Positions 1-11,569 are shown, counted from the first letter of the stretch. The stretch is DNA of 64,000 bases from Angiostrongylus vasorum (GCA_018806985.1 JADANN010000433.1:1240001-1304000), one strand, 5' to 3'. Notes: a model not told the origin generated them from the letters alone. Program-made: numbers and translations.

Positions 1-34
1 GGTAACGCACTGCTAGTAATGATATTATCTCCAA

Positions 35-125
35 CGCGGTGCTGGTTCGTTCCCCGTCCGGGCCTACCAAGTTTCTCATTCTTCCGACGTCGGCGAATTG
101 GTATGACACTTCTCTGGAAAAAAAG
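35..125 (+). mobile_element. SINE-1 fragment (diverged)
   Basis: Middle part of the SINE-1 consensus: the stretch reading 'cttccgacgtcggcgaattg' followed by 'gtatgacacttctctgg' matches the conserved 'ccggggtcggcaaattggtaccagacttgtctggg' block of better copies. The head and tail are not recognisable. Confidence 0.45.
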
Positions 126-454
126 TTTACTTCCTACAATCGAAATAGCCCGACTATCTTAAGGCTACAGGAAGGTTTGACTCGACCAGTATTAAACGAC
201 ATTCGTATAGATGACGACAACCCTCGAGCGGAGCAGCAGAATCCACACGCGAGAAGTTGAAAGATCTTCGTGGATGATGGACGTGAGGAAACAAGTAGAA
301 TAAAAAGTCCAGTGAATTTGGTGAAAAGTGCCCGAATATGGTTACTGCGATGGTCATTATTACTCACCGGCCCCAGCACAATCCGACAGGCGACGTCAAG
401 TTGTATTTAGAAAATGTTAAAACTTGAGGCCTTCTTTACGGTTCCCAATAAAAG

Positions 455-615
455 GGTGCCTATAATGCAATGGTTAAATAGGCTTCGTTATACGTGTCGA
501 ATCTTCCACTGGTTCAATTCGCGTTCAAAGCGCACTAAGCCTTCTGTTCCTCCAGGATCAACGAATCGGTACTAGACGTGTTTGGAGGCACATGACTGGT
601 CCCTCTTTGCTAAAC
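455..615 (+). mobile_element. SINE-1 (diverged)
   Basis: Head resembles the tRNA-like part (ataatgcaatggttaaatag, then ggttcaattcgcg), followed by a 'gcactaagcc...cctccaggatc...ggtactagacgtgtttggagg' block that aligns with the SINE-1 body. Old copy with many substitutions. Confidence 0.45.
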
Positions 616-815
616 GAGGATTGCTAAACAGCGGCCTTATCTTCTCATTGATCTATGCTGCCTTCTCTTTTTTATGTCTTCTTGTCCTTTTATTCTTTTT
701 TTTGGCTAATACATTACTTATCTAACTAGCACTTTATGATAATAATGTAACTGTTCCCATTACTCAGGAAACCGCAACCAGCAAATGTTGAGATTACGAA
801 CCACGCCTCGTCTTG
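616..815. other. Unassigned AT-rich DNA
   Basis: T-rich sequence with no reading frame or repeat I can place. Confidence 0.4.
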
Positions 816-954
816 TATTATGAAGTATAAACTATATACAAAACAGTTGGCAGCGGTTTTCATTCTAACAGCTTGTACAGAAAAAAACCGGTTTCGAAAG
901 TCAGTGATCGTATTTATAGCAAAGGCTTTTCAAGAGAAACGAATTTGTTTGCAA

Positions 955-1095
955 CATCTCATCCAAATTAAACCTGCAAAACTTCAATGTAATCATACTA
1001 TGCATCACAAATTTGAGTTAGGAAGTGAAAATCATGAACAGCTTTGCTCCAGAGTTGAATAAAGAAGAAATGGACAACTTAAAAAGCCCAAGATG
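955..1095 (+). mobile_element. RTE-A LINE fragment (post-RT region)
   Basis: The stretch translating as LGSENHEQLCSRVE corresponds to the LGGEIN-MMNDLAPELSRRKRAAW block that follows the reverse transcriptase in the other RTE-A copies of this window. It is a short decayed scrap. The weak reading frame around 820-1062 is not evidence of a host gene. Confidence 0.35.
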
Positions 1096-1182
1096 GAATC
1101 TCAAAATGTATGAAACGAAACAAAAAGGCCAGCTTACGTGTTCAAATCTTTACCTTCCATTTTCCCTGTCCTAATAAACTTA

Positions 1183-1580
1183 TCCTCCCAACGGTTTACC
1201 GCCTCATCCTGGCTGGGAGATGTTCCTGGGTACCGAGCTACGATGTAAAGCAGGGGTTTTGTGTTCCCCCGGAAGGGCAACCCAAGCTGGAAAAAAGCCC
1301 GGCGTTTCCGTCAGTAAGCCTAGCTAAGAGCAAAGCAATAATACCAGGATCCACCACCGTCCTGGTATCAAAGTCGCATGGTGGGAAATCTCCCTCTGAT
1401 CCACAAGGGCTGCGATTGCCTGTGGTGGTGCAGACCTGGGGCACACTTTGGCCGGATTGACCTTGAAATTCCAGGGAAGCATGATGACTAGACTAGCAAA
1501 ACTCCGAAAAATAAAACGGAAATTATACTGGGGCCAGCACAACCAATGAAGACGGGCCATCCAAGTATCCAAGTAAGTAA
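1183..1580 (+). mobile_element. Short RTE-B derivative (5' end joined to 3' end)
   Basis: About 395 bp, closely similar to the copies at 45.4 and 46.3 kb. Its last ~60 bp (ggccagcacaaccaatgaag, acgggccatccaagtatcc, then aagtaagtaag) match the 3' end of the RTE-B LINE at 21.93-22.0 kb. Its central part ('gcagacctggggc...ttccaggg...actagcaaaac') resembles the RTE-B 5' untranslated region near 25.0-25.07 kb. I infer a non-autonomous, internally deleted derivative. The frames seen in it on both strands are not genes. Confidence 0.65.
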
Positions 1581-1871
1581 GTAATGGATGTATAATGGTC
1601 TAAGTGGTAAGCAGCCTGAATGATTTTGTACGTCATTTTAACTCAAAATAAGGACTTACAAAGTTAAGCAAAGATGATAGATGTTCAATAAAAAAATTTA
1701 TTTGGAGAAATTGGCATTCTAGCAAAAAAAAATTTAACTGGTGACTCATGCAAATATTTATGTCCCAGGAAATGATATTAGCCGTTCCATCAACTTTGGC
1801 TGATTGTCCTCTCCACCAATTCCTGGTGTATCTCGATTTAAAAGGAGAAGATGATGAAATGGGATCGTCTA
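1581..1871. other. Unassigned spacer
   Basis: AT-rich sequence between a short RTE-B derivative and an old SINE-1. No coding signal or repeat recognised. Confidence 0.4.
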
Positions 1872-2040
1872 GCGATGTGGTTAGAGGCTCGATGCAAAAG
1901 GAGAGTTGTCTCTGGTTCCATCTCGCGTCCCAGGCTCACCAAATCCACCATCGTTCCGGTGTAGGAATATTGGTACGAGGCTTGCTTAGAAAGATAGTAG
2001 CACTAATTGAATACATCGGCAGACTACTGAAAGTTAGCGA
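1872..2040 (+). mobile_element. SINE-1 (diverged)
   Basis: Sequence 'gcgatgtggttagaggctcg' followed by 'ggctcaccaaatccaccatc', 'ggtgtaggaatattggtacg' and 'gatagtagcactaattgaat' + 'acatcggcagactact' follows the SINE-1 order. The apparent 185-codon frame across it (1748-2305) is a chance frame. Confidence 0.5.
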
Positions 2041-2519
2041 TTGGTCAATGCCGAACGTTTTATTTCTTAGACTATTTGGTGAAAAAAAATTCCTTGACTA
2101 TCCCTTTTTTCCCACGGATCTCCCTCATATGACGGATCTCGAGCCGGTTAGTCGCGAAGCTACGTGGCGCGTCCCCAGGTGGCAGATAGGGGAGTTAATC
2201 GCGGACCAAAAGCGACCTTTGCTTCCCCGAGACGCAAGTGGATCCATGGAATGGACTCCCTGTTTACGCTACGCCAATTTGGCACATACTTTCTGTATTT
2301 GCTAGGCGTATTCATTCATACGTATGCGGGTGCGTTCTCGCTTGTGCGGATTGTATTCTAAGAGTCAATTCGGCCAAAACCTTGCAATCAAGTGACAGGG
2401 AAGTATATGGGAGGCGGTTAGGAGTTGCTTCCAACAAATAAACTCCATGTCCACTCTGGGAGAGACTGGCAAGCTACCCGTGAGTACACCCAACCCCCCA
2501 TGTTCAAAGCCTAGCTAGC

Positions 2520-4205
2520 TATAGGTGGGTATCAAAATTTTTGCCAATTTCGCAGCGTTGGTTAAGACAAGTAAGGACAGGCTGCTAAAATCTCAGGGCC
2601 AATGGAAGTTGCCTGGATTACAAAGTACTATGGTAACGTTCAGTACCTACAATATACGTACACTTGCATCCGAGTTCTCCGTAGAAGACTTGCTCATGCA
2701 AACGCCTTCAACCCCGTTTATGACACTGGAAAAGAACTGTTCCTCGAAACATGAGACAGTAGAGGAGTCGGCGGCGTAGGCGTTCTCGTCAACACGGTTT
2801 TAACCATGAACATTGATTTATTCGAACAACTAACAACCCGAATCGCACGTTTACGATTGAAAAGATGTGGATCAATACCGACTTCGACAATCATCGTCAT
2901 TTACGCGCCAGCATCAAACTATGACTAAGAAGAAGTCGTATCGTATCTATATGGATTTGGAGAAGTTCTACAGAGAAGACCACACATTCTTCAAGGTCAT
3001 CATTGAAGATTTCAACGCCAAGATTGGAACAAGAAGAACGTCTGAAGAACGTCACATTGGGACCCAAGGATTAGAGTGGAATGAACAGGGTAAGCGGTTC
3101 TCTGCTTTGAGCATGGCGACCAAGACCATCCATGGTAACTTGTAATTTCAGAAGCCCCCACTCTCAACGCTGGCCATGGCAGTCTCCCAATGGAGAGTAC
3201 CATAACGAAATAGCCCACATCATAGTAAATAGAAGGTTTTTGCCTAACCGATGTCGCTGTTGTCCCAACACTCGATTCTATTTCTCGTGGAAAGGAGAAA
3301 AAAGCCGCTAAATTCAAAAACCGAAGTCCCAGAACCACCGCAAACTGGGACCTTTTCAATTCATTAGTTGGCTATTGGGAACATGCTGTTGTCGATCACA
3401 TCGACGAAGAATACGATCAGCCCATTCAACACCTTCACGTTAGCGCTGTGAAAGCTGAGAGTTCGAAAGTCGCCAAGAGACGTATGGAACGGATTGGTTT
3501 CGTATGCCCCCATTCACGCTCAACGGAAAGAATATCTCCGAATGCTCTTCTTATGTCTATCTATGTCGGGAAATCAAAATGATGAACGGCTTAGCTCCAG
3601 AGCTGAGCAGAAGGAAACGAGCGGCCTGGGTAGCTTTCAAGAGCATCGAGGATGTAGTGAAGATGACAAAGAACACCCGACTTCCTGCCTATCTTCTCGA
3701 CACAACGGTACTTCCTGTGTCAACACATGCATCAGAAACCTGGTCGCTGCTTAGGCAGGGGTGAAAGATCACTCAGCGTTATCGAACGTGCAGTCCAAAG
3801 GACGATGCTAGGAGTTTCCCTTTTCACACAAGTAAGGGAAGGGATCCGAAGCTCTGAACTGCATCAACGATCAAAAAATCAAAGATGCCGTTTTGTGCAC
3901 CAAACAGTGGAAGATAAGGTGGGCCGGAAACGTAATGCGTATGAATGACAACCGATGGACAAGAGCCGTTATTGACTGGATTCCTTGAGATGTCAAACGT
4001 ACTGCAGGAAGACCACCGACCCGATGGTCAGAGTTCTTAACGAAGAGTCTAGCAAAAAGGCATGATGCTTGACGAGTCCCTAAAGCGAGCAGAACCCACT
4101 GGGCCACTCTTGCACGCGACAGGGGAAAAATGGAAGATTTACTGGCGCCCGCTCGAGTCAGTCGACGATCAACGGGACTACAGGGGTTACAGGTGATCCC
4201 TTTTT
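2520..4205 (+). mobile_element. RTE-A LINE, internally deleted, decayed
   Basis: Remnant of an RTE-clade non-LTR retrotransposon, which normally encodes an apurinic-like endonuclease followed by reverse transcriptase. Seen in order: endonuclease start (FSTYNIRTLASEFSVEDLL, about 2637-2697), the GVGGVGVLVNTVLTMN and [12 protein letters not shown] blocks (2765-2925), and IEDFNAKIG (about 3003-3030), which keeps catalytic D and N but has E for the usual G before DFN. A linker follows (TANWDLFNSLVGYW). Near 3480 the frame jumps straight to the post-RT block (LNGKNISECSSYVYL; APELSRRKRAAW), so the whole RT core including FADD is missing. Several frameshifts and stops. The 3' end at 4140-4200 reads 'cgggactacaggggttacag' + 'gtgat', the RTE-A tail seen in other copies. 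Sequence upstream to about 2150 may be its 5' UTR. Confidence 0.85.
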
Positions 4206-4687
4206 CAGTTGTTCACAAAATTGGCTTTGTTGATTATGTGACGTGGCAATATGTCGGATGTGAAAAACGATAGCCAGGATTGAGATGCGGCTTCTGGAAC
4301 TAACCGAGAGAACATAACAACCATGTGCTGTTCATCTCCGTACTTAACGGAATACGTGGAAAAAAGTGAGAAGTGTTCAAACTCAAAAAGTCAGTGGACA
4401 TATTTCAGCCATAAATTGAATTCTCTATTGAAAACCGAACGTCGACCCGGATAGATCTACAGCCTTTCTGGATTTAGGTAGCTAGGCGGTAAAATTGCAC
4501 GGTAAGGCTGAAAGAAGAAATCTCAAGCAAGTGCTGCCGATGAGTCACTCAAATCTGAGGCACACTGCTGCATATTTGGACGATTTTTAACATTAACATG
4601 GAAGTTCACAAGCTTGCGGAAAAAAACCGACGAGGTGAAACTAAAGGGGGGTAAAAAGAATTTGAGGCAAAATTTGAAAAAAAATGA
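4206..4687. other. Unassigned DNA
   Basis: No frame, splice-bounded exon or repeat recognised. Confidence 0.4.
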
Positions 4688-4985
4688 GACAAAGCTAAAG
4701 CGAGGGCCTCAGTGGTGCAGATGGTTACAGATGAGTCCTCGAAAAGGGTAGTCGCCGCTTCGAATATGTCCTGGGATCTGCGTTTTGAAAATATCTTAGC
4801 AACAACAAAGACAACAACAACGACAAAAATAACAACAACAACAACAACGACAGCTATACCAACCTTGCATCAGCTCAAAAAGATTAGTTCATAAGAACAT
4901 ACGATAGACTGTCATCATTGTGACTGTATTTTAAGTACTACCATGCCATAGAAAAAATAACACGCGGTAAATAAAAAGTTGTACA
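4688..4985 (+). mobile_element. SINE-2 interrupted by (ACA)n element
   Basis: Head 'cagtggtgcagatggttacag' style A-box region, then 'aaaagggtagtcgccgcttc' + 'gaatatgtcc' (B-box region) and 'gcgttttgaaaatatcttag', as in other SINE-2 copies. The match resumes after 4897 with 'catcattgtgactgtatttt', 'ctaccatgcc' and the end motif 'ggtaaataaaaagtt'. The gap is filled by the (ACA)n element. Confidence 0.5.
4797..4897 (+). repeat. (ACA)n element
   Basis: An (AAC/GAC/ACA) triplet run of about 55 bp followed by a unique arm 'agctataccaaccttgcatc' + 'agctcaaaaagattagttcataag'. The same run-plus-arm is found on the minus strand at 57.5 kb, so this is a dispersed element rather than a lone microsatellite. 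It is nested in SINE-2. Confidence 0.6.
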
Positions 4986-5029
4986 TTGTGGTTATGATTT
5001 TTAATTTGCACCATTATCCTGAATGGAAT

Positions 5030-5228
5030 TATTGCGGATTTCTGCCCATAGATCATTCCCGTTGATGTGCGATTATTGACACCACTGCTGAGGTATAACT
5101 GGCTGAGAGAAAAGCAAAGCAAAGGCGACAGCGGTGCAGTGGGTAGCAAGTGAGCGGCTGGGAAGGGTAGTCGTCGTCGAATCTGCCCTGCGCTCAGAGT
5201 GCTGCAAACATCTCAACATCATTGCGCT
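5030..5228 (+). mobile_element. SINE-2 (diverged), abutting RTE-A
   Basis: Starts with 'atagatcattcccgttgatg', matching the 5' region of the copy near 12.48 kb, then 'ggctgagagaaaagcaaagc', 'gggaagggtagtcgtcgtcg' and 'gctgcaaacatctcaacatc'. Runs directly into the 3' tail of a minus-strand RTE-A, which probably inserted at its end. Together with the copy before it, forms a head-to-tail SINE-2 pair. Confidence 0.5.
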
Positions 5229-6590
5229 TGCATCACCTGTATCACCTGCAGTCCCGTTGATCTTCAAGTAGCTCGAGCGGGCGCCAGTAAATCTTCCATT
5301 TTTCCCTGTTGCGTGCAGGAGTAGCCCACTGGGTTCTGCTCGCTCTAGAGACTGGAGCATTACATCTTTCTTCTAGGCTTTACGAGAAGAACTCTGACCA
5401 TCAAGTCGGTGGTCTTCCTGCAGTACGCTTGACATCCCGAGGAATCCAGTCACTAACAGCTCTTGTCCATCGGTTGTCATTCATAGACATTACGTGTCTG
5501 TTCCACCTAATCTTCGACTGCTTGGCGTGCAGAACGGCACCTTTGATTTTTAGTCGTTGACGCAGGTCGTAGCTTCGGATCCGATCCCTTACTTGCGTGA
5601 CGCGGAATACTCATAGCATCGTCCTTTCGACTGAGCGTTCAATAACGGTGAATGATCTCTCATCCTGCTTACCCAGCGACCAGGTTTCTGACGCACATTC
5701 TAACGTAGGAAAGTGTCGTTGAGTCGAAAAGGCGGGAGCGGAGTCGGGTGTTCTTTGTTGTCCTCATTATATTCTTGAGGCTCTTGAAAGCTCTCCAAGC
5801 TGCTCTTTTTCTACTCCTCAGCTCTGGAGCTAAGTCGTTCAACATGTTGATTTCCCCACCCAGATAGACATAACTGGAGCATTCGGAGATATTCGTTCCG
5901 TTGAGGATGAATGGGGCATACAAAACCAATCCGTTCCTCATGAATATCGTTTTTGTGAGATTTAGTCGAAGACCAATCTTTCCACGAGGCTTTATCAAAG
6001 TCGGCAAGCAGACGTTGCCCTTGGCTAATGTTCGGTGTTATAAGGAAGATGTCATCAGCAAAGCGAAGATAGTGTAACTGCCTATCACCGATTTTCACTC
6101 CTATATTATCCATTTCCAATATTCGAATGGCGTTCTGGAGGGTGGGGGGTAAATAACTTTGGCGAGATGGTATCGCTTTGCCTAACCCCTCTTTTGACGT
6201 CGATATTAATATTGTTGTAGAATGGTGATATCTTGGTTGTGAAATTTTTGTACAGCTCACGAAGAATCTTCATGTACTGAGTAAGGATTCCTTGACTATC
6301 AAGAGCTTCCATGACTGCTTCTATCTCAGTTGAATCATAGGCCTTCTGTAAATCGATGAAAGTAAGACAGAGCGGTCTTTTCTATTCTCATGATACATAG
6401 ACGAGCCTTGTTATTGTGTGGATATGGTCCATCGTACTAAATCCTTTTCGAAACCCTGCATGGTCACATGGCTGTCCCTCGTCCAGTGTTCTGTCAATCC
6501 TGTTTGGGATGACTTGAGTGAAAAAGTTTGTAGACGACAGACTGTAGGCAGATTGGACGATAGTTGCCGATGTCCTGTAGGTCAAAGAGA
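5229..6590 (-). mobile_element. RTE-A LINE, 5'-truncated, contains RT core
   Basis: Minus-strand RTE-clade reverse transcriptase fragment. From N to C: IGNYRPI-like and NRIDRTLDEGQPCDHAGFRK (about 6440-6580), the DHIHTITRL block, KNFTTKISPFYNNINIDVKR and GVRQSDTISPKLF (about 6150-6250; the usual GVRQGD has S for G), LHYLRFADDIFLITPNISQ (about 6020-6080, FADD catalytic aspartates present), LRLNLTKT, ISECSSYVYLGGEINM, APEL-RKRAAW and a C-terminal zinc-knuckle-like region. Frameshifts split these between frames, and the endonuclease half is absent. The 3' end at 5229-5250 reads 'atcacctgtatcacctgcag' on the plus strand. This is the only RTE-A copy here that retains the catalytic RT motifs in order. 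Confidence 0.88.
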
Positions 6591-7317
6591 AAGACAGCGA
6601 GAAGTCGTGCTGAAGAACTCTGGATTCCCCAATACGACTATCGCGGGATTCTTCGCTGAACCATATTACCCAATATTTAGCATGTAAACGGGAAAAAGAC
6701 TAGTAGGCTAGATTCCCATACGATGGCCAATAGCTCGGACCCGGTTACCTCTATGATTATCCAAGGCAGTGAAGAGGTTAGTACTCCCATAGCTTTTCAG
6801 CAAGGACTTTTTAAACATCTAGTTAGGTACACTGGTGCTCCTAAGCACTTTTTCCAATTCTGCAAATTGACACTTTAGATGCTTTCGCTCTGTTTTCGGC
6901 ACAAAGTCCGTTCTAGTTCACGAAAAAAATTCTTAGAACAAAAATTTTGACTTCTAAAAATCATCTCTTCAGCGAGCGAAGCTTGATTTGCTCTATACTT
7001 TTCCAATGCTCTATGTTTCTGACTAATAACTCAAGTCTGACTCGATGTGGAGTTGAACTTTTTTGAACAATTAGAAACATAAACGTTGCGTGTTTGTGAA
7101 ATTATGTATCCCATCGAACCCAATAGTATTATAGGTACATTAGGGTTGTATAATGCAGATCAAGCGTTAGGCGTTTCCATCCATGAAGAATAATTCGACA
7201 AGAACATTATTTGAGGTAGTCTACGGTGCTATTAGGATCAAAATTTATCAATATTTCATATCCAGCTGTTTAGCTGGCACATATTCTCTATATCAGCTAA
7301 CTTCTTGATGTTAACTT
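6591..7317. other. Unassigned AT-rich DNA
   Basis: No convincing coding sequence or repeat; weak frames lack splice sites or family motifs. Confidence 0.4.
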
Positions 7318-7955
7318 TTTATTTACTGCCTATTATATGCCTAATTTTTCACAGCAGGGGTATTATGTGTGATACAACCACAATGTGGCGCGCATGTGGC
7401 GCAGTGGTTGGAGGCGGCACTGCGGCACACACGTGGAGTCGATCACCGCGCCCATGACCCACCAAGCCCTCCATCACCCCGTGGTCGGCAAATTGGCACC
7501 AGAATTGCCTGGGGGGGGGGATAGCAGCACTGATTCGATGCATCGGGAAGCCAAAACGAGTCATTGTAAAGACCAAGTATGCATTCAATCACCTCCAACG
7601 ATACTTAATGAAGTCGAATGCGTGGCGCATCCCTCGGGGATTGATCAACGCCGAGAGCTATCAGCTTTTACAGCCACAATGATGCTGAGATATTTGCAAA
7701 ACTCCGAACCACAAGTGTCTGTGGTGTGGAACCAACGCACTATTACCCTTTCCGAGGGCTAACGCGTTCACCACCACTAGCACCACCACACCGTTCAGGT
7801 CCTTTGCTTCGCCTGTCTGTCGGCTAGTTTTCTATCGAACAGTGCCATCAGCAATCACTAGTCAGCGGGATTTATCTGGGAACGCAAATCGTCAATGAAG
7901 CCACTTAAGCTGTTAAGCTAAGGCTTAGTCGAAATCACAATGTTAACTTTCTATT
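7318..7955 (-). mobile_element. SINE-2 split by SINE-1
   Basis: In plus-strand order: 'gttaactttttatttactgc' end motif, 'gtgatacaaccacaatg', then a SINE-1 insertion (7386-7670), then 'gatgctgagatatttgcaaa', the inverted B-box region and 'cgttcaccaccac', to 'gcttagtcgaaatcacaatg' near 7940. Sense orientation is minus. The sequence after 7940 (gttaactttctatttactgt) begins the end motif of another SINE-2, so copies lie head-to-tail. Confidence 0.8.
7386..7670 (+). mobile_element. SINE-1, nested in SINE-2, with target duplication
   Basis: Near-complete copy: A box tggcgcagtgg at about 7397, tRNA-like head with 'gagtcgatca', the conserved body and the end 'attgatcaacgccgagagct' plus a T-rich tail. 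Flanked by 'caaccacaatg' (7375-7385) and 'cagccacaatg' (7671-7681), an 11-bp target duplication with one mismatch. Confidence 0.88.
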
Positions 7956-7989
7956 TACTGTCTATTACAAAATTTCACGGCACGTAATA

Positions 7990-8337
7990 CCCCGAGATCG
8001 GGTCGTGTTACAAGTAAACCATGTTTTTGAAGTTTCACTTTACTTTCAATTTTGCACCGCACTTCTCTGGCATGACTAAAACACTGATTTACCTCGAGAT
8101 CTCCCTCTTCTGCAAAAATCGACGTTGATCGCATTTGTTTCCGCCTTTGCATTTTCAGTTGCTTCCACAGGGTGTGTGTCATCCCGACAGAACCGGTCGC
8201 TAACTGAGATGAAATTTAGGGAAATTATGTATACTTAGATGCATGATAGATTGCTCGTGATACGACTTGAAAGAGACGTCTTGCCGAGTTATGAGCATTT
8301 TGGAAAGTAACTGTGTAACTACAAAAAGATCATCACC
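7990..8337. other. Unassigned DNA
   Basis: Spacer between SINE-2 copies. A minus-strand frame of 75 codons lies here without supporting splice sites; no function assigned. Confidence 0.35.
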
Positions 8338-8530
8338 AAGGTTGTTAACTTTTTATTTGTTGCCTATTACAACTTTCCATGGTAAGGTATTATGTTTAAT
8401 GCATGCACAATGAAGCTGAGGTATTTAGAAATCTGGACCCGAGGAGAGATCGAACCGCTTTAACCCCTCCCGGGAGCTCACGTGTTACAAACTGCACCAG
8501 CTTAACCGTTGCTTTACCTTCCTCTCAACT
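8338..8530 (-). mobile_element. SINE-2 (diverged)
   Basis: Plus-strand order 'gttaactttttatttgttgc', 'atgcacaatgaagctgaggt', 'gatcgaaccgctttaacccc' (inverted B-box region) and 'gggagctcacgtgttac'. Confidence 0.65.
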
Positions 8531-10239
8531 AGTTTTCTGGCTAACTTACTGAAAATTTTAGCTAACCTAATGATGAACTTCTTGTTCGTGGCGAGCTCTG
8601 GGCACAGATTGAAAAAAATGTAGATTACATACAAGCAGAAATAAAAAACAAAGCCTTCAATAAGTAACGAAATTCTGTGCCAAGAAGACGAGGCGTTCTC
8701 CTTTGTGCTGATTGTAAACAAACATAAGAATGAAAAGCGGATTATTTACACATTGGAAGATTAACGGCAACTTTGCTGACTCCTCTAATCCATTTGTCGT
8801 CTTTAGCGAAGAGTTATGCCTTAGTTTTTGCTAAACTTCTCTCTCTTCAGTTCCGATAATCCTGTTTCGTTCTAAAACGCTGTAAAAAAAGATCGCAATA
8901 AAAAACTGCATGTGTTGAAGCACTGATTTGGTGCTTTTCCTACAAAGTACACAAAATGCCTCGATGTTCTCCGATGTTCCCCTGCAGCTCGTACAAATCA
9001 GCACATGGATTACAACCACAACAAGCTCGTGGTCGTTCAGGACTTTTTCTTTCACTCATTTGCGCTGTTTTTTCCTTTTCATTGTTTTTTCATTGAAGAA
9101 TGAAACATCGTCGACATAGATTACATGCAATGGGGCCGGAATAAATAATTGAGTTAAGCTAACCACGTAAACACTCCCCCACTCTCCTCTAAAATCACGT
9201 TGGCCTAAGTCCACCTAAGATGGTTGTTACTAACGGAAGCATAAAAAAGGCGAAAAAAATTCTATCTTAATTTGGGTCATGAGAAATATTTTTCCATCAT
9301 AAATATTTCCTGTAACTAAATTTTTTCCGAATGTCACCTACTTTTCGCGTTTTCGTTTTCCCAAAAGAGCAGCAAATTCCATGTAGGCAAAAAATAAGCT
9401 TTCCACACTGAAGACCATCGACATGACGAAAGAATGTCTATGAATTTTTCTTCCAAAAATTTTTTCAACAAACTTGCTTCTGAAGAATAGAATGTTGAAA
9501 AATTTTCAGTGTAACATTACATGAGGTTAAGTGGTTTTACTTGAAGGAATATGCTTTGGATAAAGAGCTCTAACGTCCGCATTTCTTTGCTACATCAACT
9601 TTTTTTCCAGTTTTTTTTATTTTTTTAAAAAATAATTTACTGTAATCGTAGGATTTTCAATTCAATTCCGCCTTCTAAACAAACGACAGAGAGAGGTATC
9701 GCCTTGGTGCATAAACCTCGATTGAATCGGTCGGCGACCTACTACTCAAAGGATGTTCTGCCATCCACAGAGAATCCACATTGTAGGATGGCAACCTCTC
9801 GTTTAGTTCACACAGATGGATAAGTGCCGGCGATGAAGAACTGTGAACTCTTATAACAGAGCTATCCTAGCGTCCATGGAAAAATGGCTATCGATCAGCT
9901 TTTTTTCATGTTGATGTGCGTGGAACGCGATAACCGCTCAAGCCACATATTACCTCATCCGTAGATGAGTTTGGCAACACAACGAAAAAAAATCGACGAA
10001 ATTGGGCGAAATGCTGTGAGCCGATCAGCATAAGGAGATTGTCCTTCTGTGTATCTGAATAAATAACTCAATGAAAGTTCTCTATAGTTACACGCAAGCT
10101 TAAAAGACATTCCGAGATCGCCACGTATTCCATTTTATCATAAAACGCCTGATATTGGGCAACGGTGTCACGGGCTGTGGAATCTACGATCTTGCTTTTG
10201 AAGAGCGATTCTAAGCAAAATTTTCATATTCCAAAATCA
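8531..10239. other. Unassigned AT-rich DNA
   Basis: No repeat of the local families and no exon I would defend. A minus-strand frame near 8910-9010 has CTSC and CVLC pairs (ICTSCRGTSENIEAFCVLC) but no clear splice sites, so I leave it unassigned. Confidence 0.35.
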
Positions 10240-10305
10240 TTAGGCTTCCTCGATATTCGTTGGCTTATTGAATGGCTCGTCCTTGGTCACAAGAAGAATA
10301 GCTCC
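10240..10305 (-). CDS. Possible terminal coding exon (unidentified)
   Basis: On the minus strand, 'gtattttttcaag' precedes a 22-codon frame GAILLVTKDEPFNKPTNIEEA and stop. It reads like an ordinary acidic protein tail after a hydrophobic segment, and the frame is also open upstream (ILLVYFF). The acceptor would be AAG, which is weak, and no upstream exon was identified. It could equally be chance. Confidence 0.2.
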   Translation of the reverse strand, partial: GAILLVTKDEPFNKPTNIEEA

Positions 10306-10814
10306 CTTGAAAAAATACACCAGTAAAATAAAGAACATTTTTTGTATCGACGGTTCAATACACGTATCACTTAGAGGAAGCATTATAGTCGGCCTGCATG
10401 AACAACTTAGACGAGCGTCTTTCTGCAATGGAAAACGACTTGTTGAACAGCCGACGTAGCTTTGGATCTCAAAAATCGGAAAACTTTTAGCGCGTAACAT
10501 TTCACTTCCCACATTCTCAAAGTGGATTTAAGGCTTAGACAAAGTTTAAAGATGTGAGGAAAAGTGGTTTCTTTCCTTATAAGAAGCCTTAAATGATCTA
10601 TGGCTCCATGTTCCTTGTGCTTTACAACTTCGTCGAATACTTCTCAATTCTCTTTATTCATGTTTAAATTGGATTTTTACTTGAAAGAAACGGAAACTAT
10701 TCGATTGTCTAGTAAATTCCTGTTTAAATCCTAATAAAAATAAGTCCGAATTTTTCAAACCAACTGTCATTTACCCTCGGCAATAAAGATCAATCCCTTT
10801 CCAAATCACTAAGC

Positions 10815-10900
10815 TACCACTAGGTTGATAAAGATGTTGATTCGGCTAATGTTTCGATTTCTCCGTCCTCCTCAAAACCGATGTTCCGAGTCGATCTTCC
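10815..10900 (-). repeat. Hammerhead-like repeat, copy 1
   Basis: Minus-strand sense carries TTGAGGA, a 13-nt spacer, GAAACATT and AGCCGAAT, the conserved core of the dispersed family described at 16.0 and 20.3 kb. Confidence 0.5.
10843..10880 (-). ncRNA. Hammerhead-ribozyme-like core (decayed)
   Basis: Minus strand: CGGTT, TTGAGGA, 13 nt, GAAAC, ATT, AGCCG. CGGTT and AGCCG can form a 5-bp stem I with one G-U pair. The first core base is T instead of C and stem II is not evident, so activity is unlikely. Confidence 0.3.
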
Positions 10901-11569
10901 ATAGTTGTTTGCCCTATCGTCTTACAGCAGTCTTCCATTAATTTTGCTAAAAAGCAACGTGTGCATTTCTAGAAGTCCTTTGAAAGAAAACCTAAATGAA
11001 AATTTTTTTTCATTAACTTCATTCTCATTTAATTCTTACCGTTATACTCACTAGCTGGCAATTTATTGTCCGCTAAACATTTCGTCAAAGGTTCGTGAAC
11101 CGCTCTTCGCTCCTTTTCATACTTTCTTCACGAACTTTTTGATTGTTCCTTACAAAACAAAAAAAGCTTAAGAAATTTGAAGCCGTCGCCTTACACTTTT
11201 GAACGCACTGCGAGTGGGTTTTTGGTTCATTTCTAAAGGAAACCATTAAAGCGAAGTTGTAACAGTTTTGGCAAATCTTTTCATACTTTTTGTCCACTCC
11301 TCAACAATCATTTCTTTTTCTGGAGAAACGTTTCTTTTTATGGGTGCTGCCATCGTGAATGAAAGAGTTCGCGGATGTTTTATGGTGGTCAAATCGATGA
11401 TCAGTTGGAAAACCTATTCAAATAGCTTCCATTGTTTGACGAGATCAGGAATAGATGTCAAATAATTCAGTGAATTGATAGCTACGATTGAGGCGATTGT
11501 AGTAGCCCACACTTATCATAGCTGTATATCTAATTCATTTGAAAAAATCGGTACTGTGGTTTTTTTCTA

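Noticed and set aside
1748..2305. 185-codon open frame on the plus strand
   Set aside because: It overlaps an old SINE-1 (1872-2040), and the remainder has no family motif or splice signal.
8910..9010. CxxC...CxxC zinc-finger-like frame on the minus strand
   Set aside because: Only one short stretch, no exon boundaries, and C pairs at this spacing can arise by chance.
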